Positions 1 through 9,183 of a stretch of 37,694 nucleotides of DNA are shown one piece after another. How positions within the stretch are numbered: the stretch's first letter is position 1; every line of letters begins with the position of its first letter. Position numbers and translations under genes: made by a program. The notes below the pieces were generated by a model. It did no database searches. It saw nothing but the letters and a program-made list of their open reading frames with translations, and was not told the DNA's origin. Source of the stretch: Flagellimonas yonaguniensis (GTDB lineage: Bacteria; Bacteroidota; Bacteroidia; Flavobacteriales; Flavobacteriaceae); contig NZ_JARFVB010000020.1 of NCBI RefSeq assembly GCF_029193885.1, positions 1 through 37,694 on the forward strand. The letters run 5' to 3'.

Positions 1-62
1 TCGCTCAGGGCCTCCAAAACGACCTTGAACTTGAACTCCGATGTAAACTTTCTTCGTTTCAT
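1..62 (-). CDS. IS3-family transposase OrfA, N-terminal fragment (runs off window)
   Basis: The minus strand from 62 reads Met-Lys-Arg-Arg-Lys-Phe-Thr-Ser-Glu-Phe-Lys and then a hydrophobic Val-Leu-Glu-Ala-Leu segment. This is the usual start of the HTH_Tnp_1 domain of IS3-family OrfA proteins, which bind the element ends. Only about 20 codons are in the window, so whether the element is intact cannot be judged. The start codon is about 70 bp inside the proposed element end near 131. Confidence 0.75.
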   Translation of the reverse strand, partial: MKRRKFTSEFKFKVVLEALS

Positions 63-131
63 TTGACAGTGAATTTAAGGTTAAAAATTAAACTTAAGCT
101 ACTGTCCTAATATTGGGGGGAATTATATACA
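63..131 (-). mobile_element. Probable left end of the IS3-family element
   Basis: Read on the minus strand from 131, the sequence starts TGTATATAATTCCCCCC and continues into AATATTAGGACAG. IS3-family ends begin with TG and commonly carry a C-rich tract shortly inside, so 131 is a reasonable element boundary upstream of the OrfA start at 62. The partner inverted repeat lies outside the window, so the exact boundary is inferred. Confidence 0.45.
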
Positions 132-234
132 GCCCACAGAATAGATATAAAAGGAGAATCAATGAGAAGAAAATTGAAAAATAAAAACTAAGTTTAACCC
201 AAGGATAGATCAAATCTGGGCAGTCCATTTGCCA

Positions 235-284
235 TGGTCAGTTTCATCCGGCGAAGGTGGGTCAGTTTACCCGGCTTATCCAGT
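235..284. mobile_element. Remnant of an IS21-type element end (two tandem terminal repeats)
   Basis: Two near-identical copies lie 23 bp apart: TGGTCAGTTTCATCCGGC at 235-252 and TGGGTCAGTTTACCCGGC at 258-275. Short tandem repeats of this GGTCAGTTT..CCGGC kind are typical of the multiple transposase-binding sites at IS21-family termini. No istA or istB coding sequence is present. The repeats abut the point near 284 where the HerA-like reading frame stops resembling its family, so this element end probably truncated that gene. Sequence at 132-234 shows nothing I recognise. Confidence 0.5.
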
Positions 285-1082
285 GAATTCTTTTACATCT
301 TTATCAAAACTCCCGATACAGAAATTTTGCACTTCGATATCTGTATTTTCAGATACTTCGCTAAATGCTTGTTTGTATTCGCCATTTACATCAAAAACAA
401 CGAACGTACTACCTACAGCACTATGACTTGATAGTTTATAAATTGACTGAAGAATTGAAGAAATTGTGCAAGATTTACCACTACCAGTATTTCCTAAGAC
501 AGCAGAATGACCAGCAAAAAATTTATCTATGTCAATTTTAACTTCATAATCAGGGAATATTGTGGAAGTACCAATTGAAAGTGTTTTATATCGTCTTTTT
601 TCACAATCACATTTTTCTGTGTGTTCGCTTGGTTTTTCGCAAACTATTTCAATTTGTTCTTTAACATTAAAAATCGCATCAAGCTCTTTCTCTTTTATGT
701 AAAGAACGTCTGTGTATAATGCAGGATAGACGCTTACTCCAAATTCAAATTTATAATAATCAGGATTTTCATCAACTGGTTTAAGAGTACCGATAGGAAG
801 TATTTCTAAATACTTACCAGTTGTACTTTTACTTAAAATTTGTTCTTTTGGATTACTGAAAGGTACATTTAACTCTTTTTCTCTTACCCCAGATACTTCC
901 GATACAATAAAGTAATTTTGATAGGGTAGAACAACGTAGCTGTTTAGTTGAGCAAAATAATGTATATCATCAAATCCACTAATATTAAAATTGTCAATTC
1001 CACTTAATAGTTCTACAGTAAATCTGTCAGAGTTTATTGCTACAACTTTGCCAATGACTCTTTGTTTGTCTTCTCTATTCAT
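276..1082 (-). pseudogene. HerA-like ATPase of a SIR2-HerA defence pair, C-terminally truncated
   Basis: HerA proteins are hexameric ATPases/translocases of the FtsK-HerA group; with SIR2 proteins they form anti-phage NADases/nucleases. Here an N-terminal beta-barrel-like region (about residues 1-180) leads into Walker A GNTGSGKS at 197-204 and a Walker B-like FVVFDVNGEY with Asp231. The reading frame ends at 268 residues, roughly half the usual HerA length, losing the rest of the ATPase core. The last few residues are encoded by IS21-like terminal sequence, so the true break is near base 284. The start codon overlaps the stop of the SIR2 gene by one base (TAATG), showing translational coupling. 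It is probably non-functional as an ATPase. Family assignment is good; membership of a defence system is inferred from the neighbour. Confidence 0.75.
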
Positions 1083-2353
1083 TATCTTGGAAATAGAGTT
1101 TTTATAGCGTTATCGATTTTGTCATCAATTTCGTCATTGCTTAAGTCTGGTAATATTTGCTCAATAAAACCTTTAAAATAATGAAGGCTTTCTCCATTTT
1201 CCATCTTACCACCTACAATCCAAATTCTTGGGTCATTAAGGGATTTTAGCTTTTTGATTTCATCACTTTTCTCAAAATCTCCAAATACGATTAATCGGAA
1301 GGACGGTATTGTAAATGCTTGATAGATAAGATTGTTTATATGCTCGTCACTAAAGCTATATCCAAGAGAAATAAGTATGTTGTTATTTCTCATTAATCTT
1401 TTTTGAAACTCTCTAAACAAATCTGAATATGGACTTCCCATACTCGCATTTTGTTTTAGTGGTGTAGGATGTATCATTATAACATCCTTTTTTTTGAGGT
1501 TTTCTAAACTTGTTTCTTGAATTTCTTTTACTCTAAAAAGTTTTGTCTGTTCTTCGTCCTGAACCCAGTTTATAGAGCCGTGTATTTTGTATAAGTAAAT
1601 GAAATTATCGATAACACTCCATTTACCTTGTGACAAATCCATTTTTTCAGCTAGCGCATAATTAAATATGGTTGGATTAAAATATTTTTTTATACCACCT
1701 GAAAATCCGTTTACGTAATGTATTCCTAAACTGTCCAGTGCGATTTCAGAGTACAAATCATAATTTGTTGTAAATATGCTTGGTTTTGGAAGATTTGCAT
1801 TTCTGTACAACAGTTTGCGATAAAACATTTTATAAAGATTTACTAAATCTATGTCGTCTTCATTACTACGTTTAGTCTCATTCAGACATTGTTCTAAAAG
1901 GAAATTTCTTGCTTTATCTATAATCCCTTTGACCTTATTAAATTCGTCGGTTCCATTTTGATTGGTGGTTTCATAAAAATATATAAGACTGTGAAGCGTA
2001 CCTAAAAAAGTTTCTAAATTGTTTTGGAATGTGGTTGACGTAATATCAAGTTTTACATCGTTTTTCAACCAATTTCGTTCATCTTCTATCAGAATGTTAG
2101 CATAAAAATTTGTAGCAAGAGGTGCCATTGTTGGTATACCTATTTCTTCCCATTCTTCATCTTTATTCTGAATTTGATAAGAGGAACAGCCAGAACCCAG
2201 AAGAAAGGACAGGTTTTTTCCATCAAGAACTTTATTGAAAGAATCTTGTATTTTATTTAGAAGAGCCGATTCACTTTTTTCGTCTGATTTGTCTTTTATT
2301 TTCTTTAGAACTTCTTCGTTTCCTTTGTAAAAATATAATTCAGATTCTGCCAT
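1082..2353 (-). CDS. SIR2-domain protein (SIR2-HerA type defence effector)
   Basis: This 423-aa protein belongs to the SIR2-like family, which in phage defence hydrolyses NAD+ and/or cuts nucleic acid on infection. Visible motifs are the nucleotide-binding GSGCS at 53-57, FTTNYD at 194-199 (the conserved TxNYD of SIR2_2 proteins), KIHGS with probable catalytic His258, and GYSFSDEHIN at 331-340. It has no signal peptide or membrane segment and is expected in the cytosol. It lies 57 bp downstream of the methylase gene and is coupled by one base to the truncated HerA-like gene. Loss of the HerA partner should silence or deregulate the effector. Family is confident; an alternative role as a stand-alone SIR2 effector remains possible. 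Confidence 0.85.
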   Translation of the reverse strand: MAESELYFYKGNEEVLKKIKDKSDEKSESALLNKIQDSFNKVLDGKNLSFLLGSGCSSYQIQNKDEEWEEIGIPTMAPLATNFYANILIEDERNWLKNDVKLDITSTTFQNNLETFLGTLHSLIYFYETTNQNGTDEFNKVKGIIDKARNFLLEQCLNETKRSNEDDIDLVNLYKMFYRKLLYRNANLPKPSIFTTNYDLYSEIALDSLGIHYVNGFSGGIKKYFNPTIFNYALAEKMDLSQGKWSVIDNFIYLYKIHGSINWVQDEEQTKLFRVKEIQETSLENLKKKDVIMIHPTPLKQNASMGSPYSDLFREFQKRLMRNNNILISLGYSFSDEHINNLIYQAFTIPSFRLIVFGDFEKSDEIKKLKSLNDPRIWIVGGKMENGESLHYFKGFIEQILPDLSNDEIDDKIDNAIKTLFPR

Positions 2354-2410
2354 TAATAATTTTTGTTTTAGTTTTTCAATTCAGTTAAAAAATTCTCAAT
2401 TTGGCATTGG

Positions 2411-4021
2411 CTATTTTTTCCCTCTATTCAATCTTCGGTTAGACAGCTTTTTCCAAATACTATCCGCTAAGTCAATTTCTTCATCAGTCAAGCCATAATT
2501 TTCTTTTAATATTTTTTCGTTAGTAATTTTCAGTAATTCCGAAATGTCTTTCTTTTCACGAATCATTTTGTCAATAATCGGCAGTAATTCCGAATTTTTT
2601 TCGCTGTAAGGCAAGAGAATTCTTTCCACTTCGTTAGGCATTAATTCCAAAACTCCACCACCGTGACTTCTTCCACAAATCTCTGCAAAAGCAAATGATA
2701 GAGAATTGTAATAACTAGCAGTCAATGCTTTTATGTCAGCTTTTTCTTTAACGGTTACTCTGTGCATAGTATCCGTTGTAAAAGCTTCTGCTTCGTTAAT
2801 TATTAATTTTGGATACTTATTGTTTCTCCGAATAAACAATGCGTCTGATATTCTTTGAGAAGGCACAATTTGCCATTCATCACGTATTCTACATTTATAA
2901 CCTTTGTGTATTTTATTTTCTTCTCCCCAAGCAATGTAATCCCTAGCTCCAATTGAGCCATTTAGTTCGTCCATTTTTGGAAATGATAAAAAGTGTGTTC
3001 GTGCTTCCGAGTTTCTGTTTTTAATCCAATCTTTTTCTGTGAAAATCGCACTTGGAACTTGAACACTTCTACCAACTAATGGTTTTGCATACTTTTCTAA
3101 ATTGTAGAATTGTACAATAGAAAGCGGAACTGTGAAAAATGGATTTGAACCTGTTGTAATACCGACCTCTACTTTTGCGTATTCTTTAAGTCTTGGAATT
3201 ATTTTGTCGTTTTGAAGCTTTTCTAAAAAGTCAATTTCGTTTTGTTCAAGGAAATAAAAAGTCCATTTGTTGGATTTGAAATCAATTTTCTTCTTCGGGC
3301 TTTTTAATTTTGATACATCTAGTTTTTCAAGTTCTTCTGCATCTTTCAATTCTAAATGTTCAATTAAATGTGTTTTAGAGTTATTTTTCTCACACAACAA
3401 AAGAACTACTTCTTGTTGAATGTCTGGAAATACCAACTTTTCAAAAGAAACAATGTTTATTTTATTATAAAAATGAGCTAAAAACTCTCGTAAAGGTTGA
3501 GCATACGAAACTTGTAGTATTTCGGCTGGCAATACAAATCCAATTTTCCCTTCTTCTTTTAAAAGTAGGGAAGAGCCAACAACAAACGAAACCCAAGCAT
3601 TTGTTAGTTTAGAATACTTTAGTTTGGCTTTGTCGAAAATCTGTGAAGCAAATTCTTGTTGTTCTTTGTCAAAATATTGGTAGCGAATGTAAGGTGGATT
3701 TCCGACTACCAAATCAAATTTTTGTATGGTGTTAATGCAGAAATCGTGAAAATCGGTATTAATAACGTTGGTCTTGTCCAAGCCAATTTTTTTAGACTTT
3801 TCAGCTTCAACTTTATCAAATTCTATTGCAGTTACAGAATTATATTCGTAATCTCCTTTTTGTATTTCTTCAAGAAATACGCCATCTCCACAACTTGGTT
3901 CTAAAATATCAAGTTGTTTGTTACCGTTAAATGCCCATTTTAAAACAAATGATGCAATTGGTTCAGGTGTATAGAATCCACCCCTTAATTTTTCTTTTGA
4001 TGCTTCTTTAATTAGTTGCAT
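2411..4021 (-). CDS. N6-adenine DNA methyltransferase (TaqI/Eco57I-like)
   Basis: A 536-aa class I SAM-dependent DNA methylase. The N-terminal GGFYTP at 14-19 is the typical motif X, ILEPSCGDGVFL at 39-50 is the SAM-binding motif I, and NPPY at 108-111 is the catalytic motif IV of N6-adenine methylases. The C-terminal half (about 260-500) should be the target-recognition domain; Arg-rich ISDALFIRRN and SHGGGVLELMP segments fit TaqI-like enzymes. The start overlaps the end of the upstream 992-aa gene by 14 bases, so the two are cotranscribed. It could be the protective methylase for the other strand of the site recognised by the IIG-like enzyme, or part of a two-subunit system. Confidence 0.88.
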   Translation of the reverse strand: MQLIKEASKEKLRGGFYTPEPIASFVLKWAFNGNKQLDILEPSCGDGVFLEEIQKGDYEYNSVTAIEFDKVEAEKSKKIGLDKTNVINTDFHDFCINTIQKFDLVVGNPPYIRYQYFDKEQQEFASQIFDKAKLKYSKLTNAWVSFVVGSSLLLKEEGKIGFVLPAEILQVSYAQPLREFLAHFYNKINIVSFEKLVFPDIQQEVVLLLCEKNNSKTHLIEHLELKDAEELEKLDVSKLKSPKKKIDFKSNKWTFYFLEQNEIDFLEKLQNDKIIPRLKEYAKVEVGITTGSNPFFTVPLSIVQFYNLEKYAKPLVGRSVQVPSAIFTEKDWIKNRNSEARTHFLSFPKMDELNGSIGARDYIAWGEENKIHKGYKCRIRDEWQIVPSQRISDALFIRRNNKYPKLIINEAEAFTTDTMHRVTVKEKADIKALTASYYNSLSFAFAEICGRSHGGGVLELMPNEVERILLPYSEKNSELLPIIDKMIREKKDISELLKITNEKILKENYGLTDEEIDLADSIWKKLSNRRLNRGKK

Positions 4022-6986
4022 AAATTTCAGAAATTAAAGGGATATTGCTATCAGCTTCTCCCAAGTTAAACAAAGTTTTAAGTGTATCGTCAAGCTCCGT
4101 TTTTAAACTGTCGAACTGACGTTGTAAAGGAATTAAGGCTCTTTTATTTCCATTATTTTTATCTATTTTCCCTTGAACATCAATTAATTCTTTTTGAATT
4201 TTTGCGATTTTATCGTGAATATTTTTCTCTGATTTAGTCTTAAAATCAATGATTCTTATAGGTAATTTTTTTAGCACTTTTGTGCCTCGTGCGATATAAC
4301 CGCCTCTGAATACTTCTCCAATTAGTGCAGAAAACCACTCTAGATATTTAGAGTTCAATAAAGCTTGAATGTAATAAATAGAGTACGGAAAGTCATCAGG
4401 TAATGTAATCATACAATAACCTGCTGTACCACCTGATGATATTAAAGTACCGAAGTAGTCAATTGCATATTTATTGCCTTGTGCTAAAACACCAACAATA
4501 ATTTTCGCAGGTACATCACATTTGTCTAGACTTTGATGTCTGCCATATCTGTACCATTCATTTTTGGTCTGAGGTTCAGGTTTAATGTCTCTTTTATCAT
4601 TATCAAGTTTATCCTTGTAGTGATTTAAAAACTTATATGTTTCTGGATAGTTTGCTTTTAAATCATCAATTTCTACAAACTCAATTCCCTTTTTGGTTTT
4701 TAAGTAAGGATAAATAACAAATGAATTTGGTAAAAATGGGCGATAAGTATATAAATTATCTTCTCCGCTAGAAGTCTTGAAATATGGTCTAGTTAATATT
4801 TTCTCAACTTTCCATTGAACACCATCTTTTTTGAAATAAAGAAAGTGTTTATCTTCTTTTTGTATCGAATGGATATAAACGTTATTGGCACTTGTTTGAA
4901 TTCCATTGTAAATATTTTCAGAACCAATAAGCTCCTCTAATGTCTTAGATTGTGAAACGATTGATATATAAATTGGTTTTAAAATACTTGGATAAAGCAC
5001 CCAACCTTCTGCTTCTAAAGAGTCCATCTTAAATTCGTCAAAATGCTCCTTCCCAATATTTCTTGTTTTCCAATTTTTGATTGAGTTTACCTCAAGGTAT
5101 TTGAGTTGTTCTAGCTTTTCTTTTTTGAGAATTAAAAGGCAAGTGTATGTCGTCTTGTTTTGGAAAACTTGATTAGCACCAAAGGATATTATTTGTTGAA
5201 TCGCTTTGTTGTCAACAAGTAATTCTCTTAACTTTTTACCAGCACCAACTTTGGCAAATTTACTAGGTACGATATAGCCAAAATATCCGCCATCTTTTAG
5301 AAGTTCTAAACCTCTTTCAATGAAAAGAAAATATTTATCAAATTGTTTGTAGGATGAATCAAATTTTGACTTATAAATGGGTAATTCAAGAGGCGTAAAC
5401 TCTTTCATATGCTCTGTTGCCATATAAGGCGGATTGCCTACAATTACGTCAAAACGAATTTTGCCAAAATTAAAAGGATTTATTTCATCTTGATTTTTTT
5501 TGTTTGTTTCCGCTGTCTCAATTAAACTGTTTCCAAACTGAATATTTTGGTCAAGAGTTGGTAATGCAGGTATTGTTATCGTTGCATTATCTTCATTTTC
5601 AAGAAGTTTCAATAGTAAACCAAATTTACAGGCTTGAACTGCATTGTAATCTTTATCAATTCCAAAAATGCAACTTTCTAATACTTTCTTTTTTAGGGAA
5701 AAAGGCAGTTTATACGTGTTTATTGATGTCTGAATTAATTTTGTGGGGTCGTTTACCAAATAGAAATCGACAATTATATCTTGCAATAATTGATAAGTTT
5801 CCAGCAAAAATGCTCCTGAACCACAAGCAATGTCTGCCAATGAAGAATTTAAAATTTCATCATCATTTTTGTTTTTGCAATACTCTACAACTGTTTGCCT
5901 TAAAATATCTTGAATAATAAAAGTTGGTGTTGTAACAATATCTCTATCAACATTTTCAGGTTTCTTTTTTAAGAGAATTTGCCCGTTTTCTATAGCTAGT
6001 TGTTCTCCAAGAAATATTTCATAGATGTTCCCTAGAATGTCCGAAGCAAAAACTGAAAAGGAATAAGTACTTTCAGGGAAATATAAATCTTTGATGATTT
6101 CCCAAAATGCAGAAGAGCTATCAGAAACTACTTTTTCGGTTAACGGTTGATTAAATAAGCCTGCGTTATATTTTTTGTCTGCTTCTTTGAATTTTTTGAT
6201 AAGCGAAGCGAAATCATTATTTTCTGCAAAGTTTAAAAGCATTTTATAGGTTTCTAAATTTCGGTCCTCACAAACTCTTAAAAATATGATACTATTGATA
6301 TAAGATTGTACAATATCGTTTAATTCTTCAATGCTTAGTTCAGGTTTATGCGAGTAAATTTCTTTACCTAAAACGATTCGCCATTCGTTAATATGGGAAA
6401 GGAATAAATCATCTACACTTGAAAGTTTTAACTGTTCTTCAATTTCTTTCCAAGTTTCATCAAATTCTCCAGAATAAACAGCTTGGTTGCTTAGTTGTTT
6501 TTTGATTTCCTCAAAAGCTGACTCATATTCTGTATAGTGATAAAGATTGATTCTAGATTTCGTTACTGCATCATCTTTTCCAACTTTTTGTGAGCAATCA
6601 TAGATTGCCAAATATTCAAAATTTGATAGAACTGAAATTTTAAGTTTTGCGGTAAAACCATATCTACGTATTTGCTTTGCAGGTTCGTTATCGTTTTCAA
6701 TTTTTACGTTTGGTTTTTTGGCTTCTAAAAAGAATTTTCGCTCTGAAAATAGTCGAAAAGTATAATCAGGCTTTTTTGTGTTAGAACTAGCATCTGCTTT
6801 TAGTCCTTCTTCAACTAAGACTTCACGTTCGTTAGTTGGCTTTCCAGTCGAGTTTTTAATATCCCAACCAAGCATTTCAAATAAAGGGTCAAGAAAATCA
6901 GTCCTAAGCTGAGTTTCGTTGTAGTCCGCTTTTAGGTATGCGTCTCTATTCGAATGATATTTTTTAATAAGGTCTTTAATGTTCAT
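4008..6986 (-). CDS. Type IIG-like restriction-modification protein (Eco57I-type)
   Basis: A 992-aa fusion of nuclease, methylase and specificity regions. The N-terminus carries a PD-(D/E)XK nuclease signature: Pro73-Asp74, then Glu88-Ala89-Lys90. A helical linker spans about 190-340. The methylase core has motif I DIACGSGAF at 385-393 and the adenine-methylase motif NPPY at 518-521. The remaining C-terminus (about 650-950) fits a target-recognition domain, ending in a predicted coiled coil around 925-975. It follows the XRE regulator by 2 bp and overlaps the second methylase by 14 bases. All catalytic motifs appear intact, so this could be an active enzyme. Specificity cannot be read from the sequence. 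Confidence 0.87.
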   Translation of the reverse strand: MNIKDLIKKYHSNRDAYLKADYNETQLRTDFLDPLFEMLGWDIKNSTGKPTNEREVLVEEGLKADASSNTKKPDYTFRLFSERKFFLEAKKPNVKIENDNEPAKQIRRYGFTAKLKISVLSNFEYLAIYDCSQKVGKDDAVTKSRINLYHYTEYESAFEEIKKQLSNQAVYSGEFDETWKEIEEQLKLSSVDDLFLSHINEWRIVLGKEIYSHKPELSIEELNDIVQSYINSIIFLRVCEDRNLETYKMLLNFAENNDFASLIKKFKEADKKYNAGLFNQPLTEKVVSDSSSAFWEIIKDLYFPESTYSFSVFASDILGNIYEIFLGEQLAIENGQILLKKKPENVDRDIVTTPTFIIQDILRQTVVEYCKNKNDDEILNSSLADIACGSGAFLLETYQLLQDIIVDFYLVNDPTKLIQTSINTYKLPFSLKKKVLESCIFGIDKDYNAVQACKFGLLLKLLENEDNATITIPALPTLDQNIQFGNSLIETAETNKKNQDEINPFNFGKIRFDVIVGNPPYMATEHMKEFTPLELPIYKSKFDSSYKQFDKYFLFIERGLELLKDGGYFGYIVPSKFAKVGAGKKLRELLVDNKAIQQIISFGANQVFQNKTTYTCLLILKKEKLEQLKYLEVNSIKNWKTRNIGKEHFDEFKMDSLEAEGWVLYPSILKPIYISIVSQSKTLEELIGSENIYNGIQTSANNVYIHSIQKEDKHFLYFKKDGVQWKVEKILTRPYFKTSSGEDNLYTYRPFLPNSFVIYPYLKTKKGIEFVEIDDLKANYPETYKFLNHYKDKLDNDKRDIKPEPQTKNEWYRYGRHQSLDKCDVPAKIIVGVLAQGNKYAIDYFGTLISSGGTAGYCMITLPDDFPYSIYYIQALLNSKYLEWFSALIGEVFRGGYIARGTKVLKKLPIRIIDFKTKSEKNIHDKIAKIQKELIDVQGKIDKNNGNKRALIPLQRQFDSLKTELDDTLKTLFNLGEADSNIPLISEIYATN

Positions 6987-6988
6987 AT

Positions 6989-7324
6989 TTATTTCAAGTC
7001 CAATGAACCTTGTTTAAGATTCTTATTTTTTAAATATTTAATTTTTTCTTCTGCCACTTTCAGGATTTCATTGGTATTTTCTTCTTCAATAATCTGATAA
7101 GCTACTTTGTCGCTAAAAAGAATAAGTCCAAGAGTTTTTTCCTCAATTCCGAACAATTCCGCCAACACTGGAAGCATTTCTTTATTAGCACTTCTTTCTC
7201 CACGTTCAATTTTCCCCAATGTTGATGGGTCAATGTCAAGTTTTGATGCAACTTTTCTTATCGGAAGATTTTGGTCTTCCCTCAATTTCCGCAAGTACTC
7301 TCCAAACGATTGTTTCGTATTCAT
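6989..7324 (-). CDS. XRE-family transcriptional regulator (possible controller protein of the R-M operon)
   Basis: A 111-aa protein with an N-terminal helix-turn-helix at about residues 8-63: the segments IRKVASKLDIDPSTLGKIER and ANKEMLPVLAELFGI are the classic HTH_3 pattern. The C-terminal 45 residues are charged and probably mediate dimerisation. It is the first gene of the defence operon, 2 bp before the restriction-modification gene, which is the usual position of controller (C) proteins. Two inverted repeats lie just upstream across a Bacteroidota-type promoter (7339-7372), arguing for autoregulation. Whether it also controls the downstream SIR2 and HerA genes is inference. Confidence 0.85.
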   Translation of the reverse strand: MNTKQSFGEYLRKLREDQNLPIRKVASKLDIDPSTLGKIERGERSANKEMLPVLAELFGIEEKTLGLILFSDKVAYQIIEEENTNEILKVAEEKIKYLKNKNLKQGSLDLK

Positions 7325-7338
7325 TTCCTTATATTTTT

Positions 7339-7372
7339 CCTGAAAATATATTCAGGACAATAATTGTCCAAA
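7339..7372 (-). promoter_or_regulatory. Promoter with overlapping inverted-repeat operators for the defence operon
   Basis: Two inverted repeats overlap by two bases: CCTGAA-6 nt-TTCAGG at 7339-7356 and GGACAATAATTGTCC at 7355-7369 (6-bp perfect arms). On the minus strand a TTTG (7369-7372) and TATATTTT (7343-7350) are 18 bp apart, matching the Bacteroidota -33/-7 pattern. The operators therefore sit within and beside the spacer, a layout expected for autorepression by the XRE protein. The remainder of 7373-7596 holds no gene I can support. Confidence 0.55.
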
Positions 7373-7596
7373 TGTAGTTATTTTTTTTGGGTTCCAGTGA
7401 GAAGAGTGGTGGGAAACTTAAGCTTTTTTGAGCGTTGGATTTAGCGTTGGCTAAAAACAAATGTGTTTGAATATGCGGTTGACTTTTCAGCTTGCAGGTA
7501 TAGATATATCGCCACTAAATAAACTTATATCACGTAAATTTTTAGGTATAAAGAAGCTTATTATGTCATTCCGCTTTGAAGATTTATACTTCTCCA

Positions 7597-9183
7597 TCAC
7601 TCAAAAATAGCCCGCGCCTCATCATAAACCCGCTCAAAATTAGCCGCTAAATCCGTCTGAGAAAATTGCTTGGATTCTTCAGGAAGTTGCCTTTGAATTC
7701 GGGCTAATTTAAACTGCACTCTCTTATCCTTCCCATCAGCATAGGTTATAAACTCGCCTTGCCTTAATCTAAAAAACACATCTGCTCTAATTTTAGGGAT
7801 TTCCTTTTCGCCTGTGGTAATTCTTGTATCAAAATCGAGATTATGGCCACGACTGATGCTTTTCGTAGGGTCTTTTATAATTTCAAAAAAGCGTTCATAA
7901 TACTTTGCCGTGTCTGGGTCGTTGACCTTGCCAAAAAACTGATAGGATAGATTGCTTAAAATAGCCTTACTTGCCTTATCGCCATACATCATATCATTTT
8001 GAATTTTGTCCTGCATCACATAAATAGTAGCGATGTCATAACTTCTGAGCGTTGCCGGAATTCGGTGCATATTCAATAGGCGAATCGTAGGTGCTTCTTC
8101 CATCAGCAAGAACGACGGTCTGGAATTCCGCACGCTCATTTGTTTGGAAATGGTGTGAATAATTGTGGCGATAACTGGCGAATAAGAGGTTTCATATTTT
8201 GGATTGTTCACTACCGAAATGATTGCAGGATTTTCCTCACTATTGATATTCAATGGCACTTCGTCTGCGGATAGTGCCATAAAAATGCGCTGTGTGCTTA
8301 TTCGTTTTAGCGCATTGGCCAGGGTGCTTTTCACACCTGCGGTCTGACGTTCGGAATCCTTGCCGCTAATAAATGCATCTGCCATCGCTCTTGATGTGGT
8401 GTTGGTTTCCAGAAACTGAATCAAACTCTTAGTATCGAGAAATTGATAAACCGCAATTAAATGTGGCAACGTGCAAAACTTGGGATAGTCTGTTTTCAGT
8501 TTCCAAATCAAACCACCAATCAATCCTTCTGCAGCATCGTTAAAGAATTTTGTGGTTCCCGTAGTTCCACTTTCTCTTTGCTCTAAAAGGTTTTCGATTA
8601 ATACACGTGAGACTTCGTTTACGCTTTCCTCGTTCTGTAAATAACGTGGCGCAACAGGATTTACCCTGTGGATGATTTTATCGAAGGAAATGACCTTAAA
8701 CGGAATATCTCTATCCTTAAAAAGAGGATAAGCCATTTCGGTAAGCTCAAAATCCTTGTAGTCGTGAATAATTCCGCAGAAACCTTCTTTTTCAAAATGC
8801 TTTAGAAATCCATAGACAACGCTTTCGGTCTTACCACTTCCCGCAGAACCGATGATGGATGCACCACGTTTGATGTTATCCAATTTGAAATTCCCTTTGG
8901 TCGTGGCAAAATTGACCTGATACTTTCTATCGCCATTATGTTCTTTTTCAGCTTTATGAAGAAAAACATACAACCCTATATTAATTAGCATTTGAGGACA
9001 AACTAAATAAAGTAATATAAATATCAATTCATTTCTTTCGGACAAATAGAACACGAGAACTGAAAGCAATATGCTATTTAAAAGAAACGCATATTTTGAT
9101 ATCCGAAACATTGCATAGAAAACGGTACTGGCCAAACCAATAACTGAAAGTGTCGTTATAAGATTGTCTATCTGCATACTCAT
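7597..9183 (-). CDS. Type IV coupling protein of the mobilization module (TraG/TraD-like, often named MobC)
   Basis: A 528-aa membrane-anchored ATPase that would link the relaxase-DNA complex to a type IV secretion channel. About three hydrophobic segments fill residues 8-75. Walker A GSAGSGKT is at 112-119, and a Walker B-type FLLMEEAP lies about 240 residues further on. The body shows the TraM-recognition/TraG-like signatures (DYKDFELTEMAYPLF, SVVNNPKYETSYSPV). Its start overlaps the relaxase stop by one base, so both are translated together. No transfer-apparatus (tra) genes are visible in the window, so the module is either mobilizable only or a remnant of a larger element. Confidence 0.85.
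   Translation of the reverse strand: MSMQIDNLITTLSVIGLASTVFYAMFRISKYAFLLNSILLSVLVFYLSERNELIFILLYLVCPQMLINIGLYVFLHKAEKEHNGDRKYQVNFATTKGNFKLDNIKRGASIIGSAGSGKTESVVYGFLKHFEKEGFCGIIHDYKDFELTEMAYPLFKDRDIPFKVISFDKIIHRVNPVAPRYLQNEESVNEVSRVLIENLLEQRESGTTGTTKFFNDAAEGLIGGLIWKLKTDYPKFCTLPHLIAVYQFLDTKSLIQFLETNTTSRAMADAFISGKDSERQTAGVKSTLANALKRISTQRIFMALSADEVPLNINSEENPAIISVVNNPKYETSYSPVIATIIHTISKQMSVRNSRPSFLLMEEAPTIRLLNMHRIPATLRSYDIATIYVMQDKIQNDMMYGDKASKAILSNLSYQFFGKVNDPDTAKYYERFFEIIKDPTKSISRGHNLDFDTRITTGEKEIPKIRADVFFRLRQGEFITYADGKDKRVQFKLARIQRQLPEESKQFSQTDLAANFERVYDEARAIFE

Noticed and set aside
229..431. Two overlapping 65-codon frames on the + strand
   Set aside because: They run antisense through the truncated HerA gene and the IS21-type repeats; no family features.
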